Shown here: in pieces, positions 1 through 6,182 of the stretch
Position numbering within the stretch: the first letter of the stretch is position 1
How the letters are laid out: each line of letters begins with the position of its first letter
Assembly: GCA_027314845.1 (NCBI GenBank)
Contig: DAHVAA010000032.1
Location: 1-11,745 of the forward strand
Direction of reading: 5' to 3'
DNA length: 11,745 nt
Source: Thermoplasmata archaeon
Lineage (GTDB): Archaea; Thermoplasmatota; Thermoplasmata; UBA184
Position numbers and translations under genes: made by a program
The notes under the pieces: model-generated
Database searches by the model: none
Told to the model about the DNA's origin: nothing
What the model saw: only the letters and a program-made list of their open reading frames with translations

Positions 1-1610
1 TGGCACTCCACGAGCCAATAGGAAACGGCGAGGAATGCGCCCTCTTCCCCCGGTATCCCGTCCTTCGACCGATACCGGTAGACGAAAGCCCCCTCGGCCA
101 GCTCCCGTTGGATCCGGTCGATCGTACCCTGTACCCGGGGGTCATTGAAGGGGAGAAAGCCCACGAGCGGAATTCGGAGGTTCGCGGCGTCCGTCTCGGT
201 CGAACCAGCCGACTGGCGGAAACTGTGTCGCTTCGGGTCGTAGCCCTGGGTAAGTATCCAGCGGCGGATCCGCTCGGCTTCCTCGGCCCACCGCGTCGGA
301 CGAGGGTGCTCGTCCAGCTTCGAGCCCAGCCGCGACGCCCGGTCGAGCGCGACCCACGCCATCAGCTTCGAGTGAACGTAGTGCTGAGGTGCCCCCCGGA
401 CCTCCCAGATCCCGCGGTCCTTCCGACGCCAGAGCACCATCACCTGGTCCGCGAGCTCGGCGATCTCTCGCCACCGCTGACGGAGGAACGCGGGGTCGGC
501 CCGGTCCAGCAGGAGGGCCGCGTCCAGGAGCTCGCCGCAGATATCGAGCTGGAACTGCTCGGCAGCCCCGTTTCCGATCCGCACCGGTCGGGAGTTCCAG
601 AGGCCGGCCAGGTGCGGCAGCTCCTCCTCCGTCAGGTCCAGCTCGCCGTGCGCCCCGTACACGACCCGGAGGCGATGGGTCGGGGCTTCCTTGACGCGGG
701 ACAGTGCCCAGCGAAGGAACGCCCGTGCTCCCGCCCGATGACCCAGGCGGAAGAGCGTCTCGCCCGTGAACGCCGCGTCTCGGATCCAGACGTAGCGATA
801 GTCCCAATTGCGGCGACCCCCCGGCCATTCGGGAAAGCTGGTCGTGGGAGCGGCGACGTACGCACCGGTGTCGGCATGCGACAGTAGCTTGAGGGTGATC
901 TCCGACCGCAAGACCGCCTCGCGGAATCGTCGCGTCAACGCATGGAACGGCGCGACCTCCGGATTCGCCCACGACCTCCAGAATCGGTCGGTCCGGGCGA
1001 CCAGCGACCGGAACGAGTCCGACACCGGCCGAACACGTCCCCAGAAGATCTCGACCTCGACGGGCGAACCGGGCCGGACCTCCTCTTCGGCCCATGCGCG
1101 ATCTGGCACGACCGTGAACGGCCGGTCGGTGACGAGATGCAAGGCTTCCTCGCCGGCGCGTGCGATGACCCCGCCGCGGTCGACGGGAGCCATCTCGGGC
1201 AGCCTCCGGCCATAATCGAAACGGGGAGCGAAGTCGATCCGCACCGGGACCGTGCCTCCCGTCGCCGTGGCGGACCGGAGGATCATCGGCGCTCCCTCTC
1301 CCCGGAGCCGGTCATCGATCGGCATCATGTCCACGACCCGCAGCTCCCGGCCGCCTCCGAGTTGGAACGTTGTCTCGAGGATCCCGCTCTGACCGCGGTA
1401 ACTTTGGCGCGACCGGTATCTTTCTACCGGGGCCAGCGAGGTGAATCCGCCCCGATCGAGGTCCAGTACCCGAGCGAAGACGCTCGGCGAAGCGAAACGA
1501 GGTAGGCAGGCCCAGTCGACCGAACCGAACTTCGAGACGAGGGCCGCGGTGTGCAGGTTCCCGATGAGACCGTAGTCCTCGATCCGAACTCGCGTCGCCT
1601 TTGTACCCAC
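1..1610 (-). CDS. GH15 family glycoside hydrolase (glucoamylase or trehalase), C-terminus cut by window edge
   Basis: This enzyme hydrolyses alpha-linked glucosides with inversion; GH15 includes glucoamylases, glucodextranases and archaeal trehalases. The frame is open for about 536 codons and lacks only the last few dozen residues of a usual ~600-residue protein. The N-terminus reads IEDYGLIGNLHTAALV followed by GSVDW, the typical GH15 opening. PRFDYGR and then LKLL...TGAYVAAPT lie mid-protein, and RNWDYRYVWIRD is at about 267-278. RPVRIGNGA, then GIWEVRG with the likely catalytic acid Glu403, and EEGAFLAVSYW with the likely base Glu522/523, all match the (alpha/alpha)6 barrel. GTG at 1610 is chosen because the family N-terminus begins a few residues later and a TATA-like box ends 22 nt upstream; TTG further up in frame would include that box. 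No signal peptide is visible, so the enzyme is probably cytoplasmic. Family membership is firm. Trehalase versus glucoamylase cannot be decided from sequence. Confidence 0.95.
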   Translation of the reverse strand, partial: MGTKATRVRIEDYGLIGNLHTAALVSKFGSVDWACLPRFASPSVFARVLDLDRGGFTSLAPVERYRSRQSYRGQSGILETTFQLGGGRELRVVDMMPIDDRLRGEGAPMILRSATATGGTVPVRIDFAPRFDYGRRLPEMAPVDRGGVIARAGEEALHLVTDRPFTVVPDRAWAEEEVRPGSPVEVEIFWGRVRPVSDSFRSLVARTDRFWRSWANPEVAPFHALTRRFREAVLRSEITLKLLSHADTGAYVAAPTTSFPEWPGGRRNWDYRYVWIRDAAFTGETLFRLGHRAGARAFLRWALSRVKEAPTHRLRVVYGAHGELDLTEEELPHLAGLWNSRPVRIGNGAAEQFQLDICGELLDAALLLDRADPAFLRQRWREIAELADQVMVLWRRKDRGIWEVRGAPQHYVHSKLMAWVALDRASRLGSKLDEHPRPTRWAEEAERIRRWILTQGYDPKRHSFRQSAGSTETDAANLRIPLVGFLPFNDPRVQGTIDRIQRELAEGAFVYRYRSKDGIPGEEGAFLAVSYWLVEC

Positions 1611-1632
1611 GAGGTTGTCAGCCGCCGTCGCG

Positions 1633-1643
1633 CTATACGGGTT
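1633..1643 (-). promoter_or_regulatory. BRE/TATA-like box of the GH15 gene
   Basis: On the minus strand this reads AACCCGTATAG. It ends 22 nt before the GTG start of the GH15 gene, which places transcription start at or next to the start codon (leaderless). The same 11-mer sits at the same 22-nt distance before the HTH_10 regulator gene at 2288, which supports both promoters. Confidence 0.65.
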
Positions 1644-1835
1644 ACCGGGACGGATCAATCCCGCTCAGGCTCCGGAGCGCGCCCCACCCGCCCGCGAATA
1701 CTGTCCGACTACGACCCACACTTTCGATTGGCGTGCCCCGGAAAGGGGCCCACCCGCGGGCGCCACACGAAGGCGGGAGTGCGCCGGGGTGCGAGAGCCG
1801 TGATCCCCGGAGGGTCCCGATCTGAAGGTACTCCT

Positions 1836-1863
1836 CGGGGGCACCTCTTTCAGAGCGCCCCCG
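1836..1863. other. Strong GC-rich inverted repeat (hairpin)
   Basis: The outer arms are CGGGGGC and GCCCCCG (7 bp perfect). Inside them are CTCT and AGAG around a 3-nt loop, separated from the outer stem by a small internal loop. No T-run follows on either strand, so it is not a typical archaeal terminator. Its role is unknown. Confidence 0.5.
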
Positions 1864-1949
1864 GTCGGACCTCAGAGACCCAGCGGCTCCTACGGTCGCC
1901 CGGGTCGCAGGTCCGCGCGCGGAAGGGAACCGGCTCAGCCGTGGTCCCC

Positions 1950-2231
1950 CTACGGCGCGACGGGGACAGGTAGCTCCGTGGCCATGCGCGGGATTCTCGG
2001 ACCGGGGGGCCCGCTACGCTTCCGGTCCGCCCGCGCCCGGCATCTCCGGGCCGCGCCGAGAAGCCACTCCGCAGTCTCCCGAGGATATTCGAGGGCCATG
2101 TAGGTCCTGAGCCCCTCATTCTCCGTCGACCCGTTCGCCTTTCGCTCCTTCCACGTCCAGTACGCCCCCGAGATCATTTGGGACCACCGACCGGACCAAA
2201 CCGAGGACGTGCTCGACGTGAGCCCCTCCAT
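1950..2231 (-). CDS. Possible small hypothetical protein, 93 aa
   Basis: I do not recognise this protein. It is considered real because, unlike the other open frames nearby, it has a balanced composition (Trp, Met, Tyr, Glu, Lys and Asn well represented), and its third codon positions are strongly G/C as in its neighbours. The N-terminal ~60 residues include the stretches SGAYWTWKERK and TAEWLLGAARRCRAR, the latter possibly an amphipathic helix. The last ~25 residues are basic and then Pro-rich and look disordered. There is no signal peptide or membrane segment. It starts with ATG five nt after an 18-bp palindrome and is divergent from the HTH_10 gene, 56 bp away. A TATA-like CTATAC on its strand lies ~28 nt upstream but overlaps the TATA box of the divergent gene. 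It could equally be a chance ORF. Confidence 0.4.
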   Translation of the reverse strand: MEGLTSSTSSVWSGRWSQMISGAYWTWKERKANGSTENEGLRTYMALEYPRETAEWLLGAARRCRARADRKRSGPPGPRIPRMATELPVPVAP

Positions 2232-2235
2232 TGAC

Positions 2236-2253
2236 GGCCGTCGTACGACGGCC
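2236..2253. promoter_or_regulatory. Perfect 18-bp palindrome, candidate operator
   Basis: The sequence GGCCGTCGTACGACGGCC equals its own reverse complement over all 18 bp. It ends 2 nt upstream of the BRE/TATA box of the HTH_10 gene and lies 5 nt upstream of the start of the divergent small ORF. That is where a dimeric activator or repressor could control both. Autoregulation by the adjacent HTH_10 protein is an inference. Confidence 0.6.
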
Positions 2254-2254
2254 C

Positions 2255-2265
2255 AACCCGTATAG
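2255..2265 (+). promoter_or_regulatory. BRE/TATA-like box of the HTH_10 regulator gene
   Basis: AACCCGTATAG ends 22 nt before the ATG at 2288. This is the same sequence and spacing as in the GH15 promoter (1633-1643, minus strand). The GGAGGG just before the ATG leaves only 2 nt of spacing and is too close to work as a normal ribosome-binding site, so a leaderless transcript is more likely. Confidence 0.65.
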
Positions 2266-2287
2266 TCCCGGAGTTGCTCGGAGGGCC

Positions 2288-3037
2288 ATGGGCCTCTGGG
2301 AGGTTTCGCTTCGGGCGAGCTACGACTACCCTTTCATCGACCTGTCTCGCTCGCTGCCGGAAACTCCGATATCGATGTGGTGCCTGTGGAACCGGGAGCT
2401 CCTTCAGGTCCCGTCGCGGGACCCGGGAGTGGTTCGCGAAGCCGAGCGGGCGATCCGAAAGGCCGGACGGGTCGTCGACTACTGGGTCGATGCCCGGGGG
2501 GCACGACTGTTCCTTCTGGAATGCACCTGCCCCCGATACGACAGCCTCTGGAACGTCATCGAGTCGCACCAGTGCTGGGATGCGCCGCCCGTCGTATATC
2601 GGGACGGGTGGGCGAACTTCCGGGTGATCTCGTTCGAAGCGGGCCGTACCCGGGATCTATTCGAGGACCTCAAGACCCGTGGACCGGCGGAACTCCTCCG
2701 GAAGCGAGAGCTTTCGCTGAGCGTTCTACCCACGAGCGTCTGGACGCACGTGTTGTTCGGGGACCTGACCGCGAAGCAAGCCGAAGCCCTCCTGACGGCC
2801 CATCGGTTCGGCTACTACACGTCTCCCCGTCAGGCGACTACCGAGGACATCGCCGCCAGCCTTTCCGTCGGCCGGACGACCTATGAAGAACACCTGAGGA
2901 AGGCAGAGAATCGTGTGATTTCGTCGCTCATCCCGTATCTCGAGCTGTTCGCGACCGCGGACCGACCGATCGACGGCCCCCGGTCCGAGCCGACGACCGT
3001 CCTCGCCGCGCCCCGCCGGAGGAAGAGATCGGAGTAG
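2288..3037 (+). CDS. HTH_10 (bacterio-opsin activator type) transcriptional regulator
   Basis: This is a probable DNA-binding regulator of 249 residues. The C-terminal part (about 159-215) matches the HTH_10 domain. It opens with DLTAKQAEALLTAHRFGYY, then a linker and EDIAASLSVGRTTYEEHLRKAE as the helix-turn-helix, followed by a helical tail. The N-terminal ~145 residues are a putative sensor region of unknown ligand. It holds a Cys/His group (Cys32, Cys79, Cys81, His94, Cys96) that might bind metal or sense redox. The last ~30 residues are Pro/Arg-rich and end in a basic tail. ATG at 2288 is preferred over the in-frame TTG at 2231, because the TTG would place the promoter box and palindrome inside the gene. 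The protein stands alone, divergent from a small ORF and 68 bp upstream of the malic enzyme gene. Its targets are unknown; the palindrome at 2236-2253 and the GH15 gene are the nearest candidates. Confidence 0.9.
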   Translation: MGLWEVSLRASYDYPFIDLSRSLPETPISMWCLWNRELLQVPSRDPGVVREAERAIRKAGRVVDYWVDARGARLFLLECTCPRYDSLWNVIESHQCWDAPPVVYRDGWANFRVISFEAGRTRDLFEDLKTRGPAELLRKRELSLSVLPTSVWTHVLFGDLTAKQAEALLTAHRFGYYTSPRQATTEDIAASLSVGRTTYEEHLRKAENRVISSLIPYLELFATADRPIDGPRSEPTTVLAAPRRRKRSE

Positions 3038-3105
3038 GCTCGGGGTGTCTGCCGTCAACCCGCCTTCACCGCGCCTACATCCGCCCCCGCCGCGGTGTTT
3101 GGGTC

Positions 3106-4833
3106 GTGGCAGCGATCACCCCCGGCCTCCTCCGATCCGTGCTCTCCTTCCCGTCCGAGACGGTCTCACCCCTACCGCGACTTCGGGGGACGGAGCTCCT
3201 CGACACGCCGCTGTTGAACAAGGGCACCGCCTTCACGGACGGAGAGCGCACGGCGCTCGGCTTGCACGGACTGCTCCCTCCCCAGGTCGAGACCCTCGAC
3301 CAGCAGGTCGTTCGGGCCTACGAAGCGTTCCGGCGGAAGACCGACGACCTCGAGCGCCACATCTACCTGCGCGCGCTCCAAGACACGAACGAGGTGCTGT
3401 TTTACCGGCTCCTCCTGGACCATCTCGAGGAGATGACCCCGGTCGTCTACACGCCCGTGGTTGCGCTCGGATGCCAGGAGTTCTGCCACATCTATCGGCG
3501 CCCCCGCGGTCTGTTCATCCCGTATCCACTACGCGACTCGATCCGTTGGCTGCTCCAACACCGCCCCAACCCCGAGGTCGAGGTGATCGTCGTCACGGAC
3601 GGCGAGCGGATCCTCGGGATCGGCGACCAGGGGGTCGGCGGCCTCGGGATCCCGATCGGCAAGCTCTCCCTCTACACGCTCATCGGGGGCATCCGGCCGG
3701 AACGGACCCTGCCCATCGTCCTCGACGTCGGGACGAACAACGAGGAGCGGCTCCGCGACCCGGAGTACCTGGGTTGGCGTCATGAGCGGATCACGGGCCA
3801 AGACTACGACGACTTCATCGAACAGTTCGTCCTCGCGGTCCGCGAAGAGCTTCCCGGGACGCTGCTCCAGTGGGAGGACTTCGGGGTGGCGCACGCTCGC
3901 CCGATCTTGGATGCCTATCGCGACAAGCTCTTGACGTTCAACGACGACGTCCAGGGGACGGGGGCTGTGGCCCTCGGCACGATCCTGTCCGCGCTGCAGG
4001 TGACCGGCCTTCCGCTGACCGAGCAGCGCGTCGTGATCTTCGGCGCCGGCGCGGCGGGGGTCGGGGTCGCGGACGCGGTGCGGACGGCGATGGTCCAGGA
4101 CGGTCTCGAGGATGACGAAGCCCGAGGTCGGTTCTGGCTCGTCAACCGCGGTGGACTGATCCACTCTCGGCGGTCCGACGTCAAGCACGAGCAGTCGGTC
4201 TACGCCCATCCCTGGGAGGAGGTCGCTGCGTTCGCCCGCGCGGAACCGAACCGGGTGCGGCTCGCCGAAACCGTCGAAGAGGTTCGGCCGACGATCCTCA
4301 TCGGGCTATCGACCGCCGCCGGCGCGTTCGACGAGCCGCTGGTCCGGGCGATGGCGCGGCATGCCGATCACCCCGTGATCTTCCCGCTGTCGAACCCGAC
4401 GGCCAAGTCGGAGGCGCACCCGAACGACCTCCTCGAGTGGACCGACGGGAGGGCCGTGATCGCGACCGGTTCGCCGTATTCCCCGGTGCCGTTCCGGGGT
4501 CGCGACGTTCCGATCGCGCAGTGCAACAACGTCTACATCTTTCCGGCGCTCGGCCTCGGGGCGATCGCGAGCCACGCGCGACGGGTGACGGACGGAATGT
4601 TCCTCGCCTCGGCGCGCGCGCTCGCCGAGGAGTCGCCGACGGTACGCGACCCGCACGGGCCGCTGCTTCCCCCGGTCTCCGACCTGCGGCGGGTCGCGGT
4701 CGAGATCGCGGTCGCCGTGGGCCTCGAAGCGCAACGCTCCGGGCACGCACCGCTCACCAGTCCGGAAGAGCTCCGAACCCGCGTACGCGCGGCCCGCTGG
4801 GTCCCCACGTACCCCGTGTACGCCGGCGTCTAG
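3106..4833 (+). CDS. NAD(P)-dependent malic enzyme, large form
   Basis: This enzyme oxidatively decarboxylates (S)-malate to pyruvate and CO2 with a divalent metal. Its 575 residues match the large bacterial/eukaryotic malic enzyme class (~560 aa), not the ~400-450 aa form. The malic_N domain (about 70-270) has VVYTPVVALGCQEFCHIYRR with the likely catalytic Tyr115, and GDQGVGGLGIPIGK with the likely catalytic Lys186. Metal ligands are predicted at Glu257/Asp258 (WEDF) and Asp281 (FNDDVQGT). The NAD-binding domain has IFGAGAAGVG at 311-320, then LSNPTAKSE at 428 onward, GSPYSP at 455, and QCNNVYIFPALGLG at 472-485. All key residues seem present. GTG at 3106 is chosen: a weak TATA-like CCTACAT lies ~26 nt upstream, and no better in-frame start fits. 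Cofactor preference (NAD or NADP) is not clear. The gene is likely of bacterial origin by transfer. Confidence 0.96.
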   Translation: MAAITPGLLRSVLSFPSETVSPLPRLRGTELLDTPLLNKGTAFTDGERTALGLHGLLPPQVETLDQQVVRAYEAFRRKTDDLERHIYLRALQDTNEVLFYRLLLDHLEEMTPVVYTPVVALGCQEFCHIYRRPRGLFIPYPLRDSIRWLLQHRPNPEVEVIVVTDGERILGIGDQGVGGLGIPIGKLSLYTLIGGIRPERTLPIVLDVGTNNEERLRDPEYLGWRHERITGQDYDDFIEQFVLAVREELPGTLLQWEDFGVAHARPILDAYRDKLLTFNDDVQGTGAVALGTILSALQVTGLPLTEQRVVIFGAGAAGVGVADAVRTAMVQDGLEDDEARGRFWLVNRGGLIHSRRSDVKHEQSVYAHPWEEVAAFARAEPNRVRLAETVEEVRPTILIGLSTAAGAFDEPLVRAMARHADHPVIFPLSNPTAKSEAHPNDLLEWTDGRAVIATGSPYSPVPFRGRDVPIAQCNNVYIFPALGLGAIASHARRVTDGMFLASARALAEESPTVRDPHGPLLPPVSDLRRVAVEIAVAVGLEAQRSGHAPLTSPEELRTRVRAARWVPTYPVYAGV

Positions 4834-4877
4834 ACCATTGACTGAACGCGGACCGGTGCCCTCCTGCGCTCCCGGGC

Positions 4878-4887
4878 GCTTTTGGGG
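4878..4887 (+). promoter_or_regulatory. Weak TATA-like element upstream of the channel gene
   Basis: GCTTTTGGGG is the only A/T-richer patch before the ATG at 4910 and ends 22 nt upstream of it, consistent with the leaderless spacing at 1610 and 2288. The match to a TATA box is poor. It could alternatively be a short T-run ending the malic enzyme transcript. Confidence 0.3.
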
Positions 4888-4909
4888 GTGGCCGGCGTGG
4901 GCCGGGACC

Positions 4910-6082
4910 ATGTCCGCCGTAAGCCCGACCTCGACTACCCTCAGAGTCCGGGCCACCGGCACGACGACTCGGCCGCCCCCCATCGCCTACCATCCGCGGC
5001 TGTTGGGCAGCGTCACAGCGCTCTCGGGCGCGGTGGTCCTGCTGCTCGCGTTCCTCTCGGGGCGGTACGCCGAGGCCGAGGTCTACCGGGACAGTCTCAC
5101 CGGCTACGACCCTCCGTTCGATGCGGTCGCGGGACTCCTTCTGATCGCGCTCTCGTTCCGTATACGTGACCGGAGCGCGGTGGCGTGGCTCTTCTCGCTG
5201 TTCGCTCCGGCGCTCGCGATCGGGATCGCGGTCCTCAGCCCGAACCTCTTCTCCCTCAGCGCGGCCGGCCTTACGACGCTCGTCGTGGCGTTGATCTACC
5301 CGTACCGTGCCGGTTTCTACCGGGGCAGCAGCTCCGGACCGGAGGCAACGCAGCTCCTGATGCTCGTCGCCGCGCTCCTCACGTTGCTGTTCGGCATGGT
5401 CGGCTCGCGCTTCCTGGGCAACGATTTCACCCCGCCGATCGGCGGATGGACCGACTCGCTCTACTTCACGCTGGCCACGATCTCCACGAACGGGTCCAAC
5501 TACATCCCGTCGACCGACGCGGCCCGGTTCTTCGTCATCCTGCTCATTCTTTTCGGGGTGGGAACGTTCTTAACGGCGGTCGTCGTCCTTTTCGTGCCGT
5601 TCCTCGAACGCCGGCTCCGGTCGGTGACCGAACGGCTGGAACGGGCTCAGATGGAGGAACTGGAAGACCACGTTATCATCTGCGGCACCAGCGAGGAGGC
5701 GCGCGCCTGCGCGAACGTGCTGCGCGAACAGGGAGTACGGTCGGTCCTCCTTTCGACCGACTCGCACCGCGTCGAGGTCCTCCGCGCGGAGGGGTACCGC
5801 ACCCACCTCGGAGACCCCTCCTCGGAAGAGGTCCTGCGCCTCGTGGGCCTCGAACGCGCGCGGGCCCTCATCGCCGCGGAGGAGACCGACGCGGAGAACC
5901 TGCTGACCGTGATCACCGCGCGGGGGATGCGACCTTCGTTGCGGGTGGTGGCGCTCGCGAAGCAGGACCCCGCCCTCGCGAAGCTCCAGAAGGCCGGTGC
6001 CAACGAGGCGATCAGCTTGGTCTCCGTTGCCGCGAAGCTGATCAGCGCGGCGGCGCTCGAGCCGAACCGGCCGAGCCATTGA
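4910..6082 (+). CDS. Ion-channel-like membrane protein with C-terminal RCK (TrkA-N) domain
   Basis: This is a predicted cation (potassium-type) channel or channel-like sensor in the cell membrane, 390 residues. Hydrophobic segments lie at about 31-50, 71-84, 91-110, 113-130 and 147-166. A pore-helix-like stretch TDSLYFTLATISTNG leads to the filter position, followed by a last helix at about 205-230. The cytoplasmic RCK domain (about 253-380) has DHVIICGTSEEA, the same type of nucleotide-fold opening as MthK (ICGWSES), then THLGDPSSEEVL and the KAGANEAIS motif. No TrkA_C domain follows. The filter does not read TVGYG; the aligned residues are TNGSN (193-197), so selectivity or even conduction is uncertain. 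No charged S4 voltage sensor is seen. ATG at 4910 is preferred over the in-frame TTG at 4838, because the extra 24 residues are unlike a membrane-protein start and an element at 4878 has promoter spacing. Confidence 0.85.
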   Translation: MSAVSPTSTTLRVRATGTTTRPPPIAYHPRLLGSVTALSGAVVLLLAFLSGRYAEAEVYRDSLTGYDPPFDAVAGLLLIALSFRIRDRSAVAWLFSLFAPALAIGIAVLSPNLFSLSAAGLTTLVVALIYPYRAGFYRGSSSGPEATQLLMLVAALLTLLFGMVGSRFLGNDFTPPIGGWTDSLYFTLATISTNGSNYIPSTDAARFFVILLILFGVGTFLTAVVVLFVPFLERRLRSVTERLERAQMEELEDHVIICGTSEEARACANVLREQGVRSVLLSTDSHRVEVLRAEGYRTHLGDPSSEEVLRLVGLERARALIAAEETDAENLLTVITARGMRPSLRVVALAKQDPALAKLQKAGANEAISLVSVAAKLISAAALEPNRPSH

Positions 6083-6089
6083 CCCTAGG

Positions 6090-6113
6090 GCCGGGGTTCG
6101 AGCCGGGGTCCGA
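6090..6113. repeat. Tandem 12-bp direct repeat, two copies
   Basis: GCCGGGGTTCGA (6090-6101) is followed immediately by GCCGGGGTCCGA (6102-6113), with one mismatch. A looser third copy begins at 6126. It lies between the channel gene and the phosphoesterase gene. The TTCGA inside is not part of a tRNA, because the flanks do not form a T-stem. Confidence 0.55.
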
Positions 6114-6153
6114 GCTCCCGAGGGAGCCGGGGGCCCGGCGCTCTCACGCCGGG
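6114..6153. promoter_or_regulatory. Two consecutive inverted repeats just upstream of the phosphoesterase promoter
   Basis: GCTCCCGAGGGAGC at 6114-6127 is a compact hairpin. CCCGGCG at 6134-6140 and CGCCGGG at 6147-6153 form a perfect 7-bp inverted repeat around a 6-nt spacer. The second repeat runs directly into the TATA-like element at 6153-6159, mirroring the palindrome-plus-TATA layout at 2236-2265. No T-run follows, so an operator is more likely than a terminator. Confidence 0.45.
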
Positions 6154-6160
6154 TAATAGA
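6151..6160 (+). promoter_or_regulatory. TATA-like box of the phosphoesterase-nucleotidyltransferase operon
   Basis: GGGTAATAGA ends ~22-23 nt before the GTG at 6183. This fits a leaderless start there and argues against the in-frame GTG at 6171, which would be only ~11 nt away. Confidence 0.5.
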
Positions 6161-6182
6161 GCGTCGCGGAGTGCTCGCGCAA

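Larger units (their letters stand above)
1611..1949. other. Intergenic stretch without a recognised gene, rich in hairpins
   Basis: Besides the GH15 promoter at its left end, no convincing coding frame is seen. Open frames here have an Arg/Pro/Gly-rich composition typical of antisense or chance ORFs in GC-rich DNA. Several GC-rich inverted repeats are present: CCCC-loop-GGGG at 1737-1748, CCGGGG...CCCCGG at 1784-1810, and the stronger one at 1836-1863. It could hold a structured RNA or just regulatory DNA. No motif of tRNA, SRP RNA or RNase P RNA was found. Confidence 0.5.

Noticed and set aside
142..1095. 317-residue open frame on the minus strand in another frame
   Set aside because: It overlaps the GH15 gene in a different frame; only the GH15 frame carries family motifs along its whole length.
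1908..1935. CAGGTCC...GGAAGGGAA resembling the SRP RNA helix 8 signature
   Set aside because: Six extra bases split the motif, so the GGAA tetraloop cannot form as in SRP RNA. Other SRP RNA elements are missing.
1551..1973. 140-residue open frame on the plus strand
   Set aside because: It is Arg/Ser/Pro-rich with no domain, and its first part is antisense to the GH15 N-terminus and promoter.
2231..2287. TTG at 2231 as start of the HTH_10 gene
   Set aside because: It would place the promoter box and the 18-bp palindrome inside the coding region; ATG at 2288 has correct promoter spacing.
4838..4909. TTG at 4838 as start of the channel gene
   Set aside because: The extra 24 residues are Pro/Trp/Gly-rich with no family support, and ATG at 4910 has a possible promoter 22 nt upstream.
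6091..6115. GGTTCGAGCC resembling a tRNA T-loop
   Set aside because: The flanking bases do not form a 5-bp T-stem, and no acceptor, D or anticodon arm can be placed. The motif is half of a tandem repeat.
6171..6182. GTG at 6171 as start of the phosphoesterase
   Set aside because: It lies only ~11 nt from the TATA-like box; GTG at 6183 fits the leaderless spacing better. The difference is four residues.
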